Positions 7,752-16,611 of a DNA stretch of 64,000 nucleotides are shown here, piece after piece. A program made the position numbers and the translations under genes. The notes beneath the pieces were generated by a model. That model searched no databases. It was not told the DNA's origin and saw only the letters and a list, made by a program, of their open reading frames with translations. Location: the NCBI GenBank assembly GCA_004010935.1, contig CP026511.1, positions 2,852,001 through 2,916,000 of the forward strand, read 5' to 3'. Each line of letters begins with the position of its first letter. Within the stretch, counting starts at the first letter, position 1. This stretch comes from Pseudomonadaceae bacterium SI-3 (GTDB taxonomy: Bacteria; Pseudomonadota; Gammaproteobacteria; Pseudomonadales; Pseudomonadaceae).

Positions 7752-10361
7752 TCACGCAGTGGTTGACGCGAGGAAGTCCTGAGCGAAACGCTGCAGCACG
7801 CCACCCGCCTGGTAGACGCCCACCTCGGCCGCGGTGTCGAGGCGGCAGATGACCGGCACGCGAGTTTCTTCACCATTGTTGTGGTGAATGACCAGAGTCA
7901 GGTCGCAGCGCGGCGACAGTTCGCCTTCGATGTCGTATGTTTCGGTGCCATCGAGGCCAAGGGTCAAGCGGGTAGTACCCGGCTTGAACTCGACCGGCAA
8001 TACGCCCATGCCGACCAGGTTGGTGCGATGAATACGCTCGAAGCCTTCGGCCACGATCACCTCGACACCGGCTAGTCGCACGCCCTTGGCCGCCCAGTCA
8101 CGCGAACTGCCCTGACCGTAGTCGGCACCAGCGACGATGATCAGGTTTTGCTTGCGGTTCATGTAGGTTTCGATGGCTTCCCACATGCGCATCACCTTAC
8201 CTTCGGGCTCGACGCGGGCGAGCGAGCCCTTCTGCACCTTGCCGTCGACCACAGCCATCTCGTTGACCAGCTGCGGGTTGGCGAACGTTGCCCGCTGTGC
8301 AGTCAGGTGGTCGCCGCGGTGGGTGGCGTAGGAGTTGAAGTCCTCCTCCGGCAGGCCCATCTTCGCCAGATACTCACCGGCTGCTGAGTCCAGCAGGATG
8401 GCATTCGATGGCGACAGGTGATCAGTAGTGATGTTATCCGGCAGGATCGCCAGCGGACGCATGCTTTTCAGCGTGCGTTCACCAGCCAGCGCACCTTCCC
8501 AATACGGGGGACGGCGGATGTAAGTAGATGTCGGCCGCCAGTCGTAGAGCGGGCTTTCAGCTTCCTCGATGGTGCCGAGGTCGAACATCGGGATGTAGAT
8601 TTGACGGAACTGCTCGGGCTTCACCGACGCAGCAACAATGGCGTCGATTTCCTCGTCAGATGGCCAGAGGTCCTTGAGCGTGACCGGATTGCCATGCTGA
8701 TCGGTGCCAAGCACGTCCTGTTCAATGTCGAAGCGCACAGTGCCTGCGATGGCATAGGCGACTACCAAGGGTGGCGACGCCAGGAACGCCTGCTTGGCGT
8801 ACGGGTGGATGCGACCATCGAAGTTACGGTTGCCTGAAAGTACGGCCGTGGCGTACAGATCACGGTCGATGATTTCCTTATGGATCTTTGGATCCAGCGC
8901 ACCGGACATGCCATTACAGGTCGTACAGGCGTAGGCGACGATGCCGAAACCGAGCTTTTCCAGTTCAGTCAGAAGGCCGGCGTCTTCCAGGTACAGCTTG
9001 GCGACCTTGGAACCTGGAGCGAATGAAGTCTTGACCCAGGATTTGCGCACCAGACCCAACTCGTTGGCCTTCTTCGCCAGCAGGCCGGCCGCGACCACGT
9101 TGCGCGGGTTGGAAGTGTTGGTGCAGCTGGTGATGGCCGCGATGATCACTGCCCCGTCCGGCAGCAACCCTTCAGCCTCTTCGGCCCGCGCCGCAGCCAG
9201 CATATCTTCGTCAGCAATGCCGCGCTCGTGCAGCGCCGAGGTCGGCAGACGCTTGTGCGGGTTGGACGGGCCAGCCATGTTGCGCACTACACTGGACAGG
9301 TCAAACTCCAATACGCGCTCGTACTCGGCCCCTTCCAGCGCCGTCGCCCACAAGCCGGTTTCCTTGGCGTACTGCTCGACCAGCGCGACCTGCTCCGGCT
9401 CGCGGCCAGTCAGTTTGAGGTAATCGATAGTCTGTTGGTCGATGTAGAACATCGAAGCCGTTGCGCCATATTCCGGACACATATTGGAGATCGTCGCGCG
9501 GTCGCCAATCGTCAAGCTGTCAGCGCCTTCACCGAAGAATTCTACCCAGGCCCCGACCACGCGCTCCTTACGCAGGAACTCGGTGATCGCCAGTACGATG
9601 TCGGTGGCGGTGATACCCGGCTGGCGCTTGCCAGTGAGCTGAACGCCGACGATGTCGGGCAGGCGCATCATCGACGGCAGGCCGAGCATCACGGTTTCGG
9701 CTTCCAGACCGCCGACGCCAATGGCGATCACACCTAGCGCATCGACGTGCGGCGTATGCGAGTCAGTGCCGACGCAGGTATCCGGGAAGGCCACGCCACC
9801 GCGCGCCTGAATCACCGGCGACATCTTCTCCAGGTTGATCTGGTGCATGATGCCGTTGCCGGCCGGGATGACGTCGACGTTCTTGAACGCGGTCTTGGTC
9901 CACTCGATGAAGTGGAAGCGGTCCTCGTTGCGGCGCTCCTCAACGGCACGGTTCTTCTCGAACGCATCCGGATCGAAGCCTGCAAATTCGACCGCCAGGG
10001 AGTGGTCGACGATTAGCTGAGTCGGAACAACCGGGTTGACCTTCGCCGGGTCGCCGCCCTGCTCCGCGATCGCGTCACGCAAGCCGGCGAGATCGACCAG
10101 CGCGGTCTGGCCGAGGATGTCATGGCAGACGACGCGCGCCGGATACCATGGAAAGTCGAGGTCGCGCTTGCGTTCAATGATCTGCTTCAGCGAGTCGGTC
10201 AGCGCTTCGGGCTCACAGCGACGCACCAGCTGTTCGGCCAGGACGCGGGAGGTATAGGGCAGCTTGTTGTAGGCACCCGGCTGAATGGCCTCGATCGCCT
10301 CGCGGGTGTCGAAGTAGTCAAGCCCAGTGCCTGGCAAAGGTTTGCGGTGTTCTGTATTCAT
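7752..10361 (-). CDS. acnD: AcnD, Fe/S-dependent 2-methylisocitrate dehydratase
   Basis: An 869-residue aconitase-superfamily enzyme that dehydrates 2-methylcitrate to a methylaconitate in propionate breakdown. The iron-sulfur ligands are visible in AITSCTNTSNP (one Cys) and CTTCNGMSG (two Cys), typical of the 4Fe-4S cluster. The C-terminal swivel domain carries GADYGQGSSRDWAAKG and ERIHRTNLVGMG. Length matches AcnA-type enzymes; assignment to AcnD rather than AcnA comes from the prpB-prpC-acnD-prpF order. The ATG at 10361 is chosen at the start of family homology (NTEHRKPLPGTGLDYFD); the ribosome-binding site there is weak. Confidence 0.95.
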   Translation of the reverse strand: MNTEHRKPLPGTGLDYFDTREAIEAIQPGAYNKLPYTSRVLAEQLVRRCEPEALTDSLKQIIERKRDLDFPWYPARVVCHDILGQTALVDLAGLRDAIAEQGGDPAKVNPVVPTQLIVDHSLAVEFAGFDPDAFEKNRAVEERRNEDRFHFIEWTKTAFKNVDVIPAGNGIMHQINLEKMSPVIQARGGVAFPDTCVGTDSHTPHVDALGVIAIGVGGLEAETVMLGLPSMMRLPDIVGVQLTGKRQPGITATDIVLAITEFLRKERVVGAWVEFFGEGADSLTIGDRATISNMCPEYGATASMFYIDQQTIDYLKLTGREPEQVALVEQYAKETGLWATALEGAEYERVLEFDLSSVVRNMAGPSNPHKRLPTSALHERGIADEDMLAAARAEEAEGLLPDGAVIIAAITSCTNTSNPRNVVAAGLLAKKANELGLVRKSWVKTSFAPGSKVAKLYLEDAGLLTELEKLGFGIVAYACTTCNGMSGALDPKIHKEIIDRDLYATAVLSGNRNFDGRIHPYAKQAFLASPPLVVAYAIAGTVRFDIEQDVLGTDQHGNPVTLKDLWPSDEEIDAIVAASVKPEQFRQIYIPMFDLGTIEEAESPLYDWRPTSTYIRRPPYWEGALAGERTLKSMRPLAILPDNITTDHLSPSNAILLDSAAGEYLAKMGLPEEDFNSYATHRGDHLTAQRATFANPQLVNEMAVVDGKVQKGSLARVEPEGKVMRMWEAIETYMNRKQNLIIVAGADYGQGSSRDWAAKGVRLAGVEVIVAEGFERIHRTNLVGMGVLPVEFKPGTTRLTLGLDGTETYDIEGELSPRCDLTLVIHHNNGEETRVPVICRLDTAAEVGVYQAGGVLQRFAQDFLASTTA

Positions 10362-10431
10362 GCCGGAAGGACCATCCAATAAATTCGTAGGGCAAGGCGA
10401 GGGAGCGCCGACCGGCGGAGCCCCCTGACGA

Positions 10432-11559
10432 TCAACGCTCAGCGAGCGGGACGACCTTGCGCTGTTCTGGGCCGACATAATCGGCACTCGGCCGAATGAT
10501 GCGGTTGTTGGCCCGCTGTTCGATTACATGGGACGCCCAGCCAGTGACACGCGAGCAAACGAAGATCGGCGTGAACAACTTGGTTGGGATACCCATGAAG
10601 TGATAGGCAGAGGCGTGGTAGAAATCGGCGTTGGGGAACAGCTTCTTCTGCGCCCACATGGTTTCGTCGACAGCGACCGACACCGGATAGAGAACGGTGT
10701 CGCCGACTTCGTCAGCGAGCTTCTTCGCCCACACCTTGATGACTTCGTTGCGTGGATCGGACTCCTTATAGATCGCGTGACCGAAACCCATAATCTTGTC
10801 TTTGCGCTCGAGCATGCCGAGGATGCCCTGAACCGCTTCTTCCGGGGATTTCCACTGCTGGATCATATCCATGGCCGCTTCGTTAGCACCGCCATGCAGC
10901 GGACCGCGCAGCGAACCGATCGCGCCGGTGACGCAGGAATACATATCCGACAGAGTCGAAGCACAGACGCGCGCAGTGAAGGTCGAAGCGTTGAACTCGT
11001 GCTCGGCGTACAGGATCAGCGACACGTTCATCACCTTGACGTGCAACTCGCTCGGCTTCTTGCCATGTAACAAGGCCAGGAAATGCCCACCCAGGGTGTC
11101 CTCATCGCTGCTGCATTCGATCCGCGCCTGTTCGTGAGTGAAGCGGTACCAGTAGCACATGATTGCCGGGAAAGCCGCCATCAAACGTTCGGCCACATCC
11201 CGCTGCTGCTCGAAGGAGTGCTCGGGCTCTAGCGTACCGAGCATGGAAGCGCCGGTCCGCATCACGTCCATCGGGTGAGCGTCGGCGGGGATTCGCTCCA
11301 GCACTTCCTTCAGGGCGGCAGGCAGATCCCGCATCGTCTTGAGTCGCGCCTTGTATTCACTCAGCTGCTGTGCGGTCGGCAGCCCACCGTAGAACAGCAG
11401 ATAAGCGACTTCCTCGAACTCGGCCTGTGCGGCCAGATCACGCACGTCGTAACCACGGTAGGTCAGTCCTGCGCCGGTCTTGCCAACCGTGCAAAGAGCG
11501 GTCTGCCCGGCAACCTGGCCACGCAGGCCGGCGCCACTCAATACTTTTGCTTCAGCCAT
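10432..11559 (-). CDS. prpC: PrpC, 2-methylcitrate synthase
   Basis: A 375-residue citrate-synthase-family enzyme condensing propionyl-CoA with oxaloacetate. It shows the family motifs LTYRGYDVRDLA near the N-terminus, YAEHEFNAST and GPLHGGANEAAM (catalytic histidines) in the middle, and FYHASAYHFMGIPT with the catalytic aspartate just before it. The compact length and the absence of an N-terminal extension fit methylcitrate synthase rather than the hexameric GltA. The ATG has AAGGAG upstream. It lies between prpB and acnD in one operon. Confidence 0.95.
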   Translation of the reverse strand: MAEAKVLSGAGLRGQVAGQTALCTVGKTGAGLTYRGYDVRDLAAQAEFEEVAYLLFYGGLPTAQQLSEYKARLKTMRDLPAALKEVLERIPADAHPMDVMRTGASMLGTLEPEHSFEQQRDVAERLMAAFPAIMCYWYRFTHEQARIECSSDEDTLGGHFLALLHGKKPSELHVKVMNVSLILYAEHEFNASTFTARVCASTLSDMYSCVTGAIGSLRGPLHGGANEAAMDMIQQWKSPEEAVQGILGMLERKDKIMGFGHAIYKESDPRNEVIKVWAKKLADEVGDTVLYPVSVAVDETMWAQKKLFPNADFYHASAYHFMGIPTKLFTPIFVCSRVTGWASHVIEQRANNRIIRPSADYVGPEQRKVVPLAER

Positions 11560-11636
11560 TGCCTTCTCCTTAATTGGATTTGTTCTGGATACTGCAAACT
11601 GCTCATCAAGCCGGACGGGGCGATTGCGCCCCCGCG

Positions 11637-12524
11637 TTAGCTTTTCTTCTGTGCGAACAACGAATCGAGATGCTGCTCGAACGCGTGGTAATTGATGCGA
11701 TCGTAAAGCTCCATGCGGGTCTGCATGGTGTCGATTACGTTTTTCTGCGTACCGTCACGGCGCAACGCCGTATAGACGTTCTCGGCCGCCTTGTTCATCG
11801 CGCGGAACGCGGAAAGCGGGTACAGCACCAGCGAGACATCGACACTCGCGAGTTCCTCGGTGGTGTACAGAGGCGTTGCACCGAACTCAGTGATATTGGC
11901 CAGGATCGGAGCTTTCACCCGATCTGCGAACGTTTTGTACATCGCCAGTTCGGTGATGGCTTCGGGAAAGACCATGTCAGCGCCCGCCTCGATACAGGCT
12001 TGCGCACGGTCAAGCGCCGATTCCAGCCCTTCTACGGCCAGCGCATCGGTACGCGCCATGATCACGAAGCTGTCATCGGTTCGCGCGTCCACAGCCGCCT
12101 TGATCCGATCAACCATCTCCTGCTGCGAAACGATTTCCTTGTTGGGGCGGTGACCACAGCGCTTGGCGCCCACCTGGTCTTCGATATGGATAGCCGCAGC
12201 GCCGAACTTGATCATCGACTTGACCGTACGTGCCACGTTGAAGGCCGAGGAACCGAAGCCAGTATCGACATCAACCAACAGCGGCAAGTCGCAGACATCG
12301 GTGATACGGCGCACATCCGTCAGTACGTCATCAAGCCCGGTTATGCCGAGGTCAGGCAGGCCGAGCGAGCCGGCCGCCACGCCGCCACCCGATAAGTAGA
12401 TAGCCTTGAAGCCAGCACGCTGGGCCAGCAGAGCGTGGTTGGCGTTGATAGCGCCGACCACCTGCAGGGGATGCTCGCTGGCCACCGCGTCACGGAAACG
12501 CTGACCTGGGGTAGGAAGTGTCAT
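11637..12524 (-). CDS. prpB: PrpB, 2-methylisocitrate lyase
   Basis: A 295-residue isocitrate-lyase-superfamily enzyme cleaving 2-methylisocitrate to succinate and pyruvate. The KRCGH signature with catalytic Cys123, the metal-binding VDVDTGFG (Asp85, Asp87) and the [12 protein letters not shown] loop are intact. Its start codon overlaps the stop of the upstream GntR regulator by 4 bp (ATGA), so the regulator and the pathway genes are translationally coupled. Length is normal. Confidence 0.96.
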   Translation of the reverse strand: MTLPTPGQRFRDAVASEHPLQVVGAINANHALLAQRAGFKAIYLSGGGVAAGSLGLPDLGITGLDDVLTDVRRITDVCDLPLLVDVDTGFGSSAFNVARTVKSMIKFGAAAIHIEDQVGAKRCGHRPNKEIVSQQEMVDRIKAAVDARTDDSFVIMARTDALAVEGLESALDRAQACIEAGADMVFPEAITELAMYKTFADRVKAPILANITEFGATPLYTTEELASVDVSLVLYPLSAFRAMNKAAENVYTALRRDGTQKNVIDTMQTRMELYDRINYHAFEQHLDSLFAQKKS

Positions 12525-13243
12525 GCCTCACCTCTTGGTTGTGATGTCTGTTGCTGAGCAGCCAAATAATGCCGCTCGATATTGCGCTTGGAAGCGCAGA
12601 TGTGGCGCCGCATCAGCAGCTCGGCCAGCTCGCCGTCGCGGTCGGCGATGGCGTCGAGAATCCGGTGGTGCTCGGCGAATGCCTGACGCGGGCGGTTGGG
12701 CGTTGCGGAGAACTGGATGCGGTACATACGCACCAACTGATACAGCTCCCCACACAACATCTGAGTCAGCGTGCGATTGCCGCTGCCCTGAATGATCCGA
12801 TAGTGGAAGTCGAAGTCGCCTTCCTGCTGGTAATAGCCGACGCCCGCCTGGAATGCCTCGTCTCGCTCATGGGTATCCAGAACGCGCCGCAGCTCATCGA
12901 TTTCCGCCTCACTCATGCGCTCGGCGGCGAGTCGGCAAGCCATGCCTTCCAAGGACTCGCGGATCTCGTATAGCTCGATCAGCTCGGCATGGTTGAGCGA
13001 TACCACCCTGGCGCCAACGTGCGGCACACGGACTAGCAGCTTCTGCCCCTCGAGACGATGTATTGCTTCACGCAGCGGGCCGCGACTGATGCCATAGGTA
13101 CGCGCGAGCTCAGGTTCCGATATTTTGCTGCCCGGTGCGATATCGCCTTTTACGATGGCTGCCTGAATCCGTCGGAAAACGTGCTCGGAGAGCGTACCGC
13201 TGTCCACCTGATCGGAGCGAGGGACTTCCAGCGTATCCAGCAT
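12521..13243 (-). CDS. GntR-family (FCD) regulator of the 2-methylcitrate operon
   Basis: A 240-residue GntR regulator with an N-terminal winged helix (about 18-85, including [27 protein letters not shown]) and a C-terminal all-helical FCD ligand domain. Metal or ligand residues are likely in the HYRI and [10 protein letters not shown] stretches. It is the first gene of the operon and overlaps prpB by 4 bp. Perfect and partial TTGTCGACAA dyads lie upstream and across its own start, so autoregulation is likely, probably as a repressor released by 2-methylcitrate or a related intermediate (inference from related operons). It is not the sigma-54-type PrpR of enterobacteria. Confidence 0.92.
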   Translation of the reverse strand: MLDTLEVPRSDQVDSGTLSEHVFRRIQAAIVKGDIAPGSKISEPELARTYGISRGPLREAIHRLEGQKLLVRVPHVGARVVSLNHAELIELYEIRESLEGMACRLAAERMSEAEIDELRRVLDTHERDEAFQAGVGYYQQEGDFDFHYRIIQGSGNRTLTQMLCGELYQLVRMYRIQFSATPNRPRQAFAEHHRILDAIADRDGELAELLMRRHICASKRNIERHYLAAQQQTSQPRGEA

Positions 13244-13254
13244 ATTGTCGACAC
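13243..13254. promoter_or_regulatory. Partial operator at the regulator start codon
   Basis: The stretch TATTGTCGACAC begins inside the regulator's start codon and shares the core TTGTCGACA with the perfect palindrome at 13314-13331. Binding here would cover the ribosome-binding region of the first operon gene. Confidence 0.5.
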
Positions 13255-13313
13255 CTCAACCTTAATAGCCATACGTTAGCCCCTGAAAACGCGGCAGGTC
13301 AATAATACAAAAG

Positions 13314-13331
13314 TAGATTGTCGACAATCTA
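13314..13331. promoter_or_regulatory. Perfect 18-bp palindrome, probable GntR operator of the prp operon
   Basis: TAGATTGTCGACAATCTA is a perfect 18-bp palindrome 71 bp upstream of the regulator gene. FCD-type GntR proteins bind short dyads of this kind, and a related half-palindrome recurs at 13243-13254. The nearest plus-strand gene starts 180 bp away, so the prp operon is the likelier target. Confidence 0.8.
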
Positions 13332-13509
13332 TCCACCTACAAGAGCTAACCACGGCACGCCTAACGCCGCAGCACGGCTTGAGCCTAGCCTCGCGATCAG
13401 CCGCCCATGCTAGAATGCGCCGCTGTATATGCCACGCCCGGCGCTCGCCTCGACGTGCTTCACTATGGCTGTTGTCCCGGCCACTTCCTCGACTCGACTA
13501 CCTGGATTT

Positions 13510-14046
13510 ATGAGCACCAAAACCCGCCTTCTATTGCTCTGTCTCGTAAGCGCTCCGTTTTGGGCACAGGCCGATGAAAAAACGATCTACGGCCTGAATG
13601 AGCACGTGGCGTTGCCCGATTTCGGTCTTGAGGTGCCAGCCAAACTCGATACAGGCGCACAGACTGCCTCGCTCAGCGCCCGCGACATCGAGCGCTTCAA
13701 GCGCAACGGAAAAAACTGGGTACGCTTCTACCTGGCTATTGATGAGGCCCATAACCGGCCCATCGAACTCCCCTTGCAGCGCATCAGCAAGATCAAACGT
13801 CGCGCTGGCGACTTCGATCCAGAGGAAGAAAAAACCTATACACCTCGCCCGGTTGTTGAACTCAATCTCTGTATGGGCAAGGCTAAACGAAGCATTGAAG
13901 TGAACCTCACGGACCGAAGCGCATTCCAATACCCACTTCTAATCGGTTCTGAAGCGCTTGCTCGCTTCGGTGCCCTGGTCGACCCTGGCCTTAAGTACGC
14001 TGCTGGCAAGCCCGGCTGCATTATCGAATCCGAAGCTGACGAGTAA
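13510..14046 (+). CDS. Secreted retropepsin-like aspartic protease (RimB/DUF785 family)
   Basis: A 178-residue protein. Residues 1-21 form a signal peptide ending at AQA, so the mature protein is periplasmic. Family members are often annotated ATP-dependent zinc protease, but the sequence shows the aspartic-protease loop LDTGAQTASL (Asp47-Thr-Gly-Ala) and the later hydrophobic YPLLIGSEAL typical of retropepsin folds; no zinc-binding HExxH is present. A single-lobe enzyme of this size should work as a dimer. It is followed at 4 bp by the transglutaminase-like membrane gene and then the ATP-grasp ligase, so all three form one unit. The ATG at 13510 is chosen because it begins the signal peptide. 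The substrate is unknown. Confidence 0.85.
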   Translation: MSTKTRLLLLCLVSAPFWAQADEKTIYGLNEHVALPDFGLEVPAKLDTGAQTASLSARDIERFKRNGKNWVRFYLAIDEAHNRPIELPLQRISKIKRRAGDFDPEEEKTYTPRPVVELNLCMGKAKRSIEVNLTDRSAFQYPLLIGSEALARFGALVDPGLKYAAGKPGCIIESEADE

Positions 14047-14050
14047 CCCC

Positions 14051-15577
14051 ATGCGCGCCCTTACACTGCACCTGAAAATATTGATTCTTTTGCTCGTCAC
14101 GCTGGGCATCGCAATCACTGCCTACCAGATATTCATTTTGGGCATCCCGGTTACTGAAGATGAAACCGATGACCTTTGGAACATAGACGCCAAGGTTGAA
14201 TTTCAGGCCAACCCGCGCGAGCCGGTGAAGCTGCAGATGTACGTGCCTCCGCTTAACCAGGAATTCGTCAGCCTCAACGAGAGTTTCATTTCCAACAACT
14301 ATGGTGTGAGCATCAACCGCGCCGATGGCAACCGCCGGGTTACCTGGTCAGCGCGGCGCGTCAATGGCAAGCAGACGCTTTACTACCGACTGGTCCTGAC
14401 CAGGCGCTACAGCGGTGAACAGACCAAGGCTACCGGCCCGATTTTCCGCGACAGCATTCCGGTTGAAGGCGCTGAAAAGATCGCCGCAGAAGCATTGCTT
14501 TCACCGATACGCCAGCATTCGGCCGACGTTGAGACCTTCATCAGCGAAGCCATAAAGCGTGTCAACAATGCCAACGATGACAACGTCAAGCTGCTGCTTG
14601 GCGGTGACGCTTCCACGCCGAACAAGGCACGGGTAATCGAGCTGCTGCTGTCCATAGCGCACGTGCCTATGGAGCGCGTTCATACGGTTCGACTGCAGGC
14701 AGACATGGCTCAGTCCCCCGAACTCTGGCTGCGGAGCTTCAACGGCGACAAATGGCTGTATTTCAATCCGGAAACCGGCGAGCAAGGTTTGCCTGATGAC
14801 CGTCTGGTCTGGTGGACCGGTAACGAGCCGCTGCTGAACCTCGAAGGTGGGCGCAACCCGCAAGTTACCTTTACGCTCAACAGCAGCGAAATGAATGCCA
14901 TCCGTCTGGCAAAACTGACTGACGAAAATACCGACGCCGACTTCCTCGAATATTCGCTTTACGGCCTGCCACTGCAAACTCAGCAGACCTACCAGATCAT
15001 GATCATGATTCCGATCGGTGTTCTGGTGATTCTGATTCTGCGCAACCTCGGCGGTTTGCAAACACTGGGTACCTTTACGCCAGTGCTGATTGCGCTGGCC
15101 TTCCGTGAAACCCAGATCGGTTTCGGCATCATCCTGTTCACCATCATTACAGCCATGGGCCTGTCGCTGCGCTCGTATTTGGAGCATTTGAAACTTCAAA
15201 TGCTGCCGCGCCTGTCCGTTGTGCTCACGTTCGTCGTGGTGCTGATCGCGGTGATCAGCCTGTTTAGCCACAAGCTCGGACTTGAGCGCGGGTTGTCCGT
15301 TTCACTGTTCCCGATGGTCATCCTGACCATGACCATCGAACGCCTCTCCATCACCTGGGAAGAACGCGGCGGCGGCCATGCATTCAAGGTTGCGGTCGGT
15401 ACACTCATCGCAGCTGCGCTGGCGTTCGTTCTGATGAACATTCCGGAACTGACCTACTTCATCTTCACTTTCCCGGCGGTCCTGCTGATCATGGTCGGCT
15501 TCATGCTTGCGATGGGTCGTTATCGCGGCTACCGCCTGACCGAACTGTTTCGTTTCAAAGCCTTTTTGAAGGATTGA
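14051..15577 (+). CDS. Inactive transglutaminase-like domain fused to seven-helix membrane domain
   Basis: A 508-residue inner-membrane protein. One N-terminal helix (about 8-30) leads to a large periplasmic part (30-310). A C-terminal bundle of roughly six or seven helices (about 318-500) follows, starting at QIMIMIPIGVLVILILRNL. The periplasmic part resembles a transglutaminase fold, but the usual catalytic cysteine position lies in ASTPNKARVIELLL, and the later segments ELWLRSF and LYFNPETG lack the catalytic His/Asp, so it is probably a binding module. It matches the inactive-transglutaminase/7TM family that accompanies ATP-grasp ligases. It starts 4 bp after the protease gene and ends 3 bp before the ligase gene. 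Confidence 0.85.
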   Translation: MRALTLHLKILILLLVTLGIAITAYQIFILGIPVTEDETDDLWNIDAKVEFQANPREPVKLQMYVPPLNQEFVSLNESFISNNYGVSINRADGNRRVTWSARRVNGKQTLYYRLVLTRRYSGEQTKATGPIFRDSIPVEGAEKIAAEALLSPIRQHSADVETFISEAIKRVNNANDDNVKLLLGGDASTPNKARVIELLLSIAHVPMERVHTVRLQADMAQSPELWLRSFNGDKWLYFNPETGEQGLPDDRLVWWTGNEPLLNLEGGRNPQVTFTLNSSEMNAIRLAKLTDENTDADFLEYSLYGLPLQTQQTYQIMIMIPIGVLVILILRNLGGLQTLGTFTPVLIALAFRETQIGFGIILFTIITAMGLSLRSYLEHLKLQMLPRLSVVLTFVVVLIAVISLFSHKLGLERGLSVSLFPMVILTMTIERLSITWEERGGGHAFKVAVGTLIAAALAFVLMNIPELTYFIFTFPAVLLIMVGFMLAMGRYRGYRLTELFRFKAFLKD

Positions 15578-15580
15578 GCC

Positions 15581-16564
15581 ATGTTCGGTCTAATCAAGAC
15601 GTGGAAGGCCCTCGAAGCCAAAGGCATCATGGGCATCAACCGCCGCAATGCGGACTACGTGCTCAAGTACAACAAGCGCAACCTGTACCCGATCGTCGAT
15701 GACAAGATCATCACCAAGGAGCGCGCAATCGAGGCTGGTATCGATGTCCCGGAAATGTACGGGATCATCGAAACCGAGCGCGATATAGTGAAGCTCAAGG
15801 ATATCGTCAAGGACCATACCGACTTTGTGGTCAAGCCTGCGCAGGGTGCGGGCGGTGACGGCATTCTCGTCATAGCCGATCGTTTCGAGGGTCGTTACCG
15901 GACGGTGTCAGGAAAGATCCTTACTCACGACGAGATCGAGCATCAGATTTCCAATATCCTCACCGGGCTGTATTCGCTCGGTGGGCACCGTGACCGCGCT
16001 CTGATCGAATACCGCGTTACCCCTGACCCGATTTTTAAGAGCATCAGCTACGAAGGGGTTCCGGACATCCGCATCATTGTCCTGTTGGGCTACCCGGTAA
16101 TGGCCATGCTGCGCCTGCCGACCCGACAGTCTGGCGGCAAGGCCAACCTGCACCAGGGCGCCATCGGCGTTGGAGTAGACCTGGCAACAGGGATTACGCT
16201 ACGCGGCACCTGGCTGAACAATAAAATCACTAAACATCCGGACACCACCAACGCCGTGGACGGCGTACAACTGCCGAACTGGGACGGCTTCATGAAACTT
16301 GCAGCCGGCTGCTACGAGCTCTGCGGCCTTGGCTATATCGGTGTCGACATGGTGTTGGACGAGGATAAGGGGCCGCTGATTCTCGAGCTCAACGCTCGCC
16401 CCGGCCTCAACATTCAGATCGCTAACGACTGTGGCCTGACCCACCGCGCCCACGCCGTGGAAAAGCGGGTCGACGAGCTCAAGAAGGATGGGGTGCAGGA
16501 AACCCCCGAAGAGCGAGTGCGATTCGCTCAGGAGCTGTTTGGCCACATCCCGGCTCACGACTGA
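15581..16564 (+). CDS. ATP-grasp ligase, alpha-L-glutamate-ligase-like (RimK-related)
   Basis: A 327-residue cytoplasmic ATP-grasp protein. The fold is indicated by VVKPAQGAGGDGILVI (ATP-binding lysine and glycine loop), GVDMVLDEDKGPLILELNARPG (metal-binding Asp/Glu/Asn) and a length typical of the alpha-L-glutamate-ligase-like family. Such enzymes join an amino acid or peptide carboxylate to an amine. The acceptor here is unknown; RimK-type ligases add glutamate to ribosomal protein S6, but this branch always accompanies the transglutaminase/7TM membrane protein. It lies 3 bp downstream of that gene, with AAGGA overlapping the previous gene's end. Confidence 0.87.
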   Translation: MFGLIKTWKALEAKGIMGINRRNADYVLKYNKRNLYPIVDDKIITKERAIEAGIDVPEMYGIIETERDIVKLKDIVKDHTDFVVKPAQGAGGDGILVIADRFEGRYRTVSGKILTHDEIEHQISNILTGLYSLGGHRDRALIEYRVTPDPIFKSISYEGVPDIRIIVLLGYPVMAMLRLPTRQSGGKANLHQGAIGVGVDLATGITLRGTWLNNKITKHPDTTNAVDGVQLPNWDGFMKLAAGCYELCGLGYIGVDMVLDEDKGPLILELNARPGLNIQIANDCGLTHRAHAVEKRVDELKKDGVQETPEERVRFAQELFGHIPAHD

Positions 16565-16611
16565 GCCTGAGCCCGGCTCACTGGCCGGGCTTCCTCCGAA
16601 CGAAACAGATC

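Noticed and set aside
14501..15271. 256-codon open frame opposite the 7TM transglutaminase-like gene
   Set aside because: It is antisense to a recognised family protein and its translation is His/Gln-rich without motifs, typical of the complement of membrane-protein codons.
14051..15577. Active transglutaminase assignment for this membrane protein
   Set aside because: The catalytic Cys, His and Asp positions are not preserved in the sequence, so it was called inactive.
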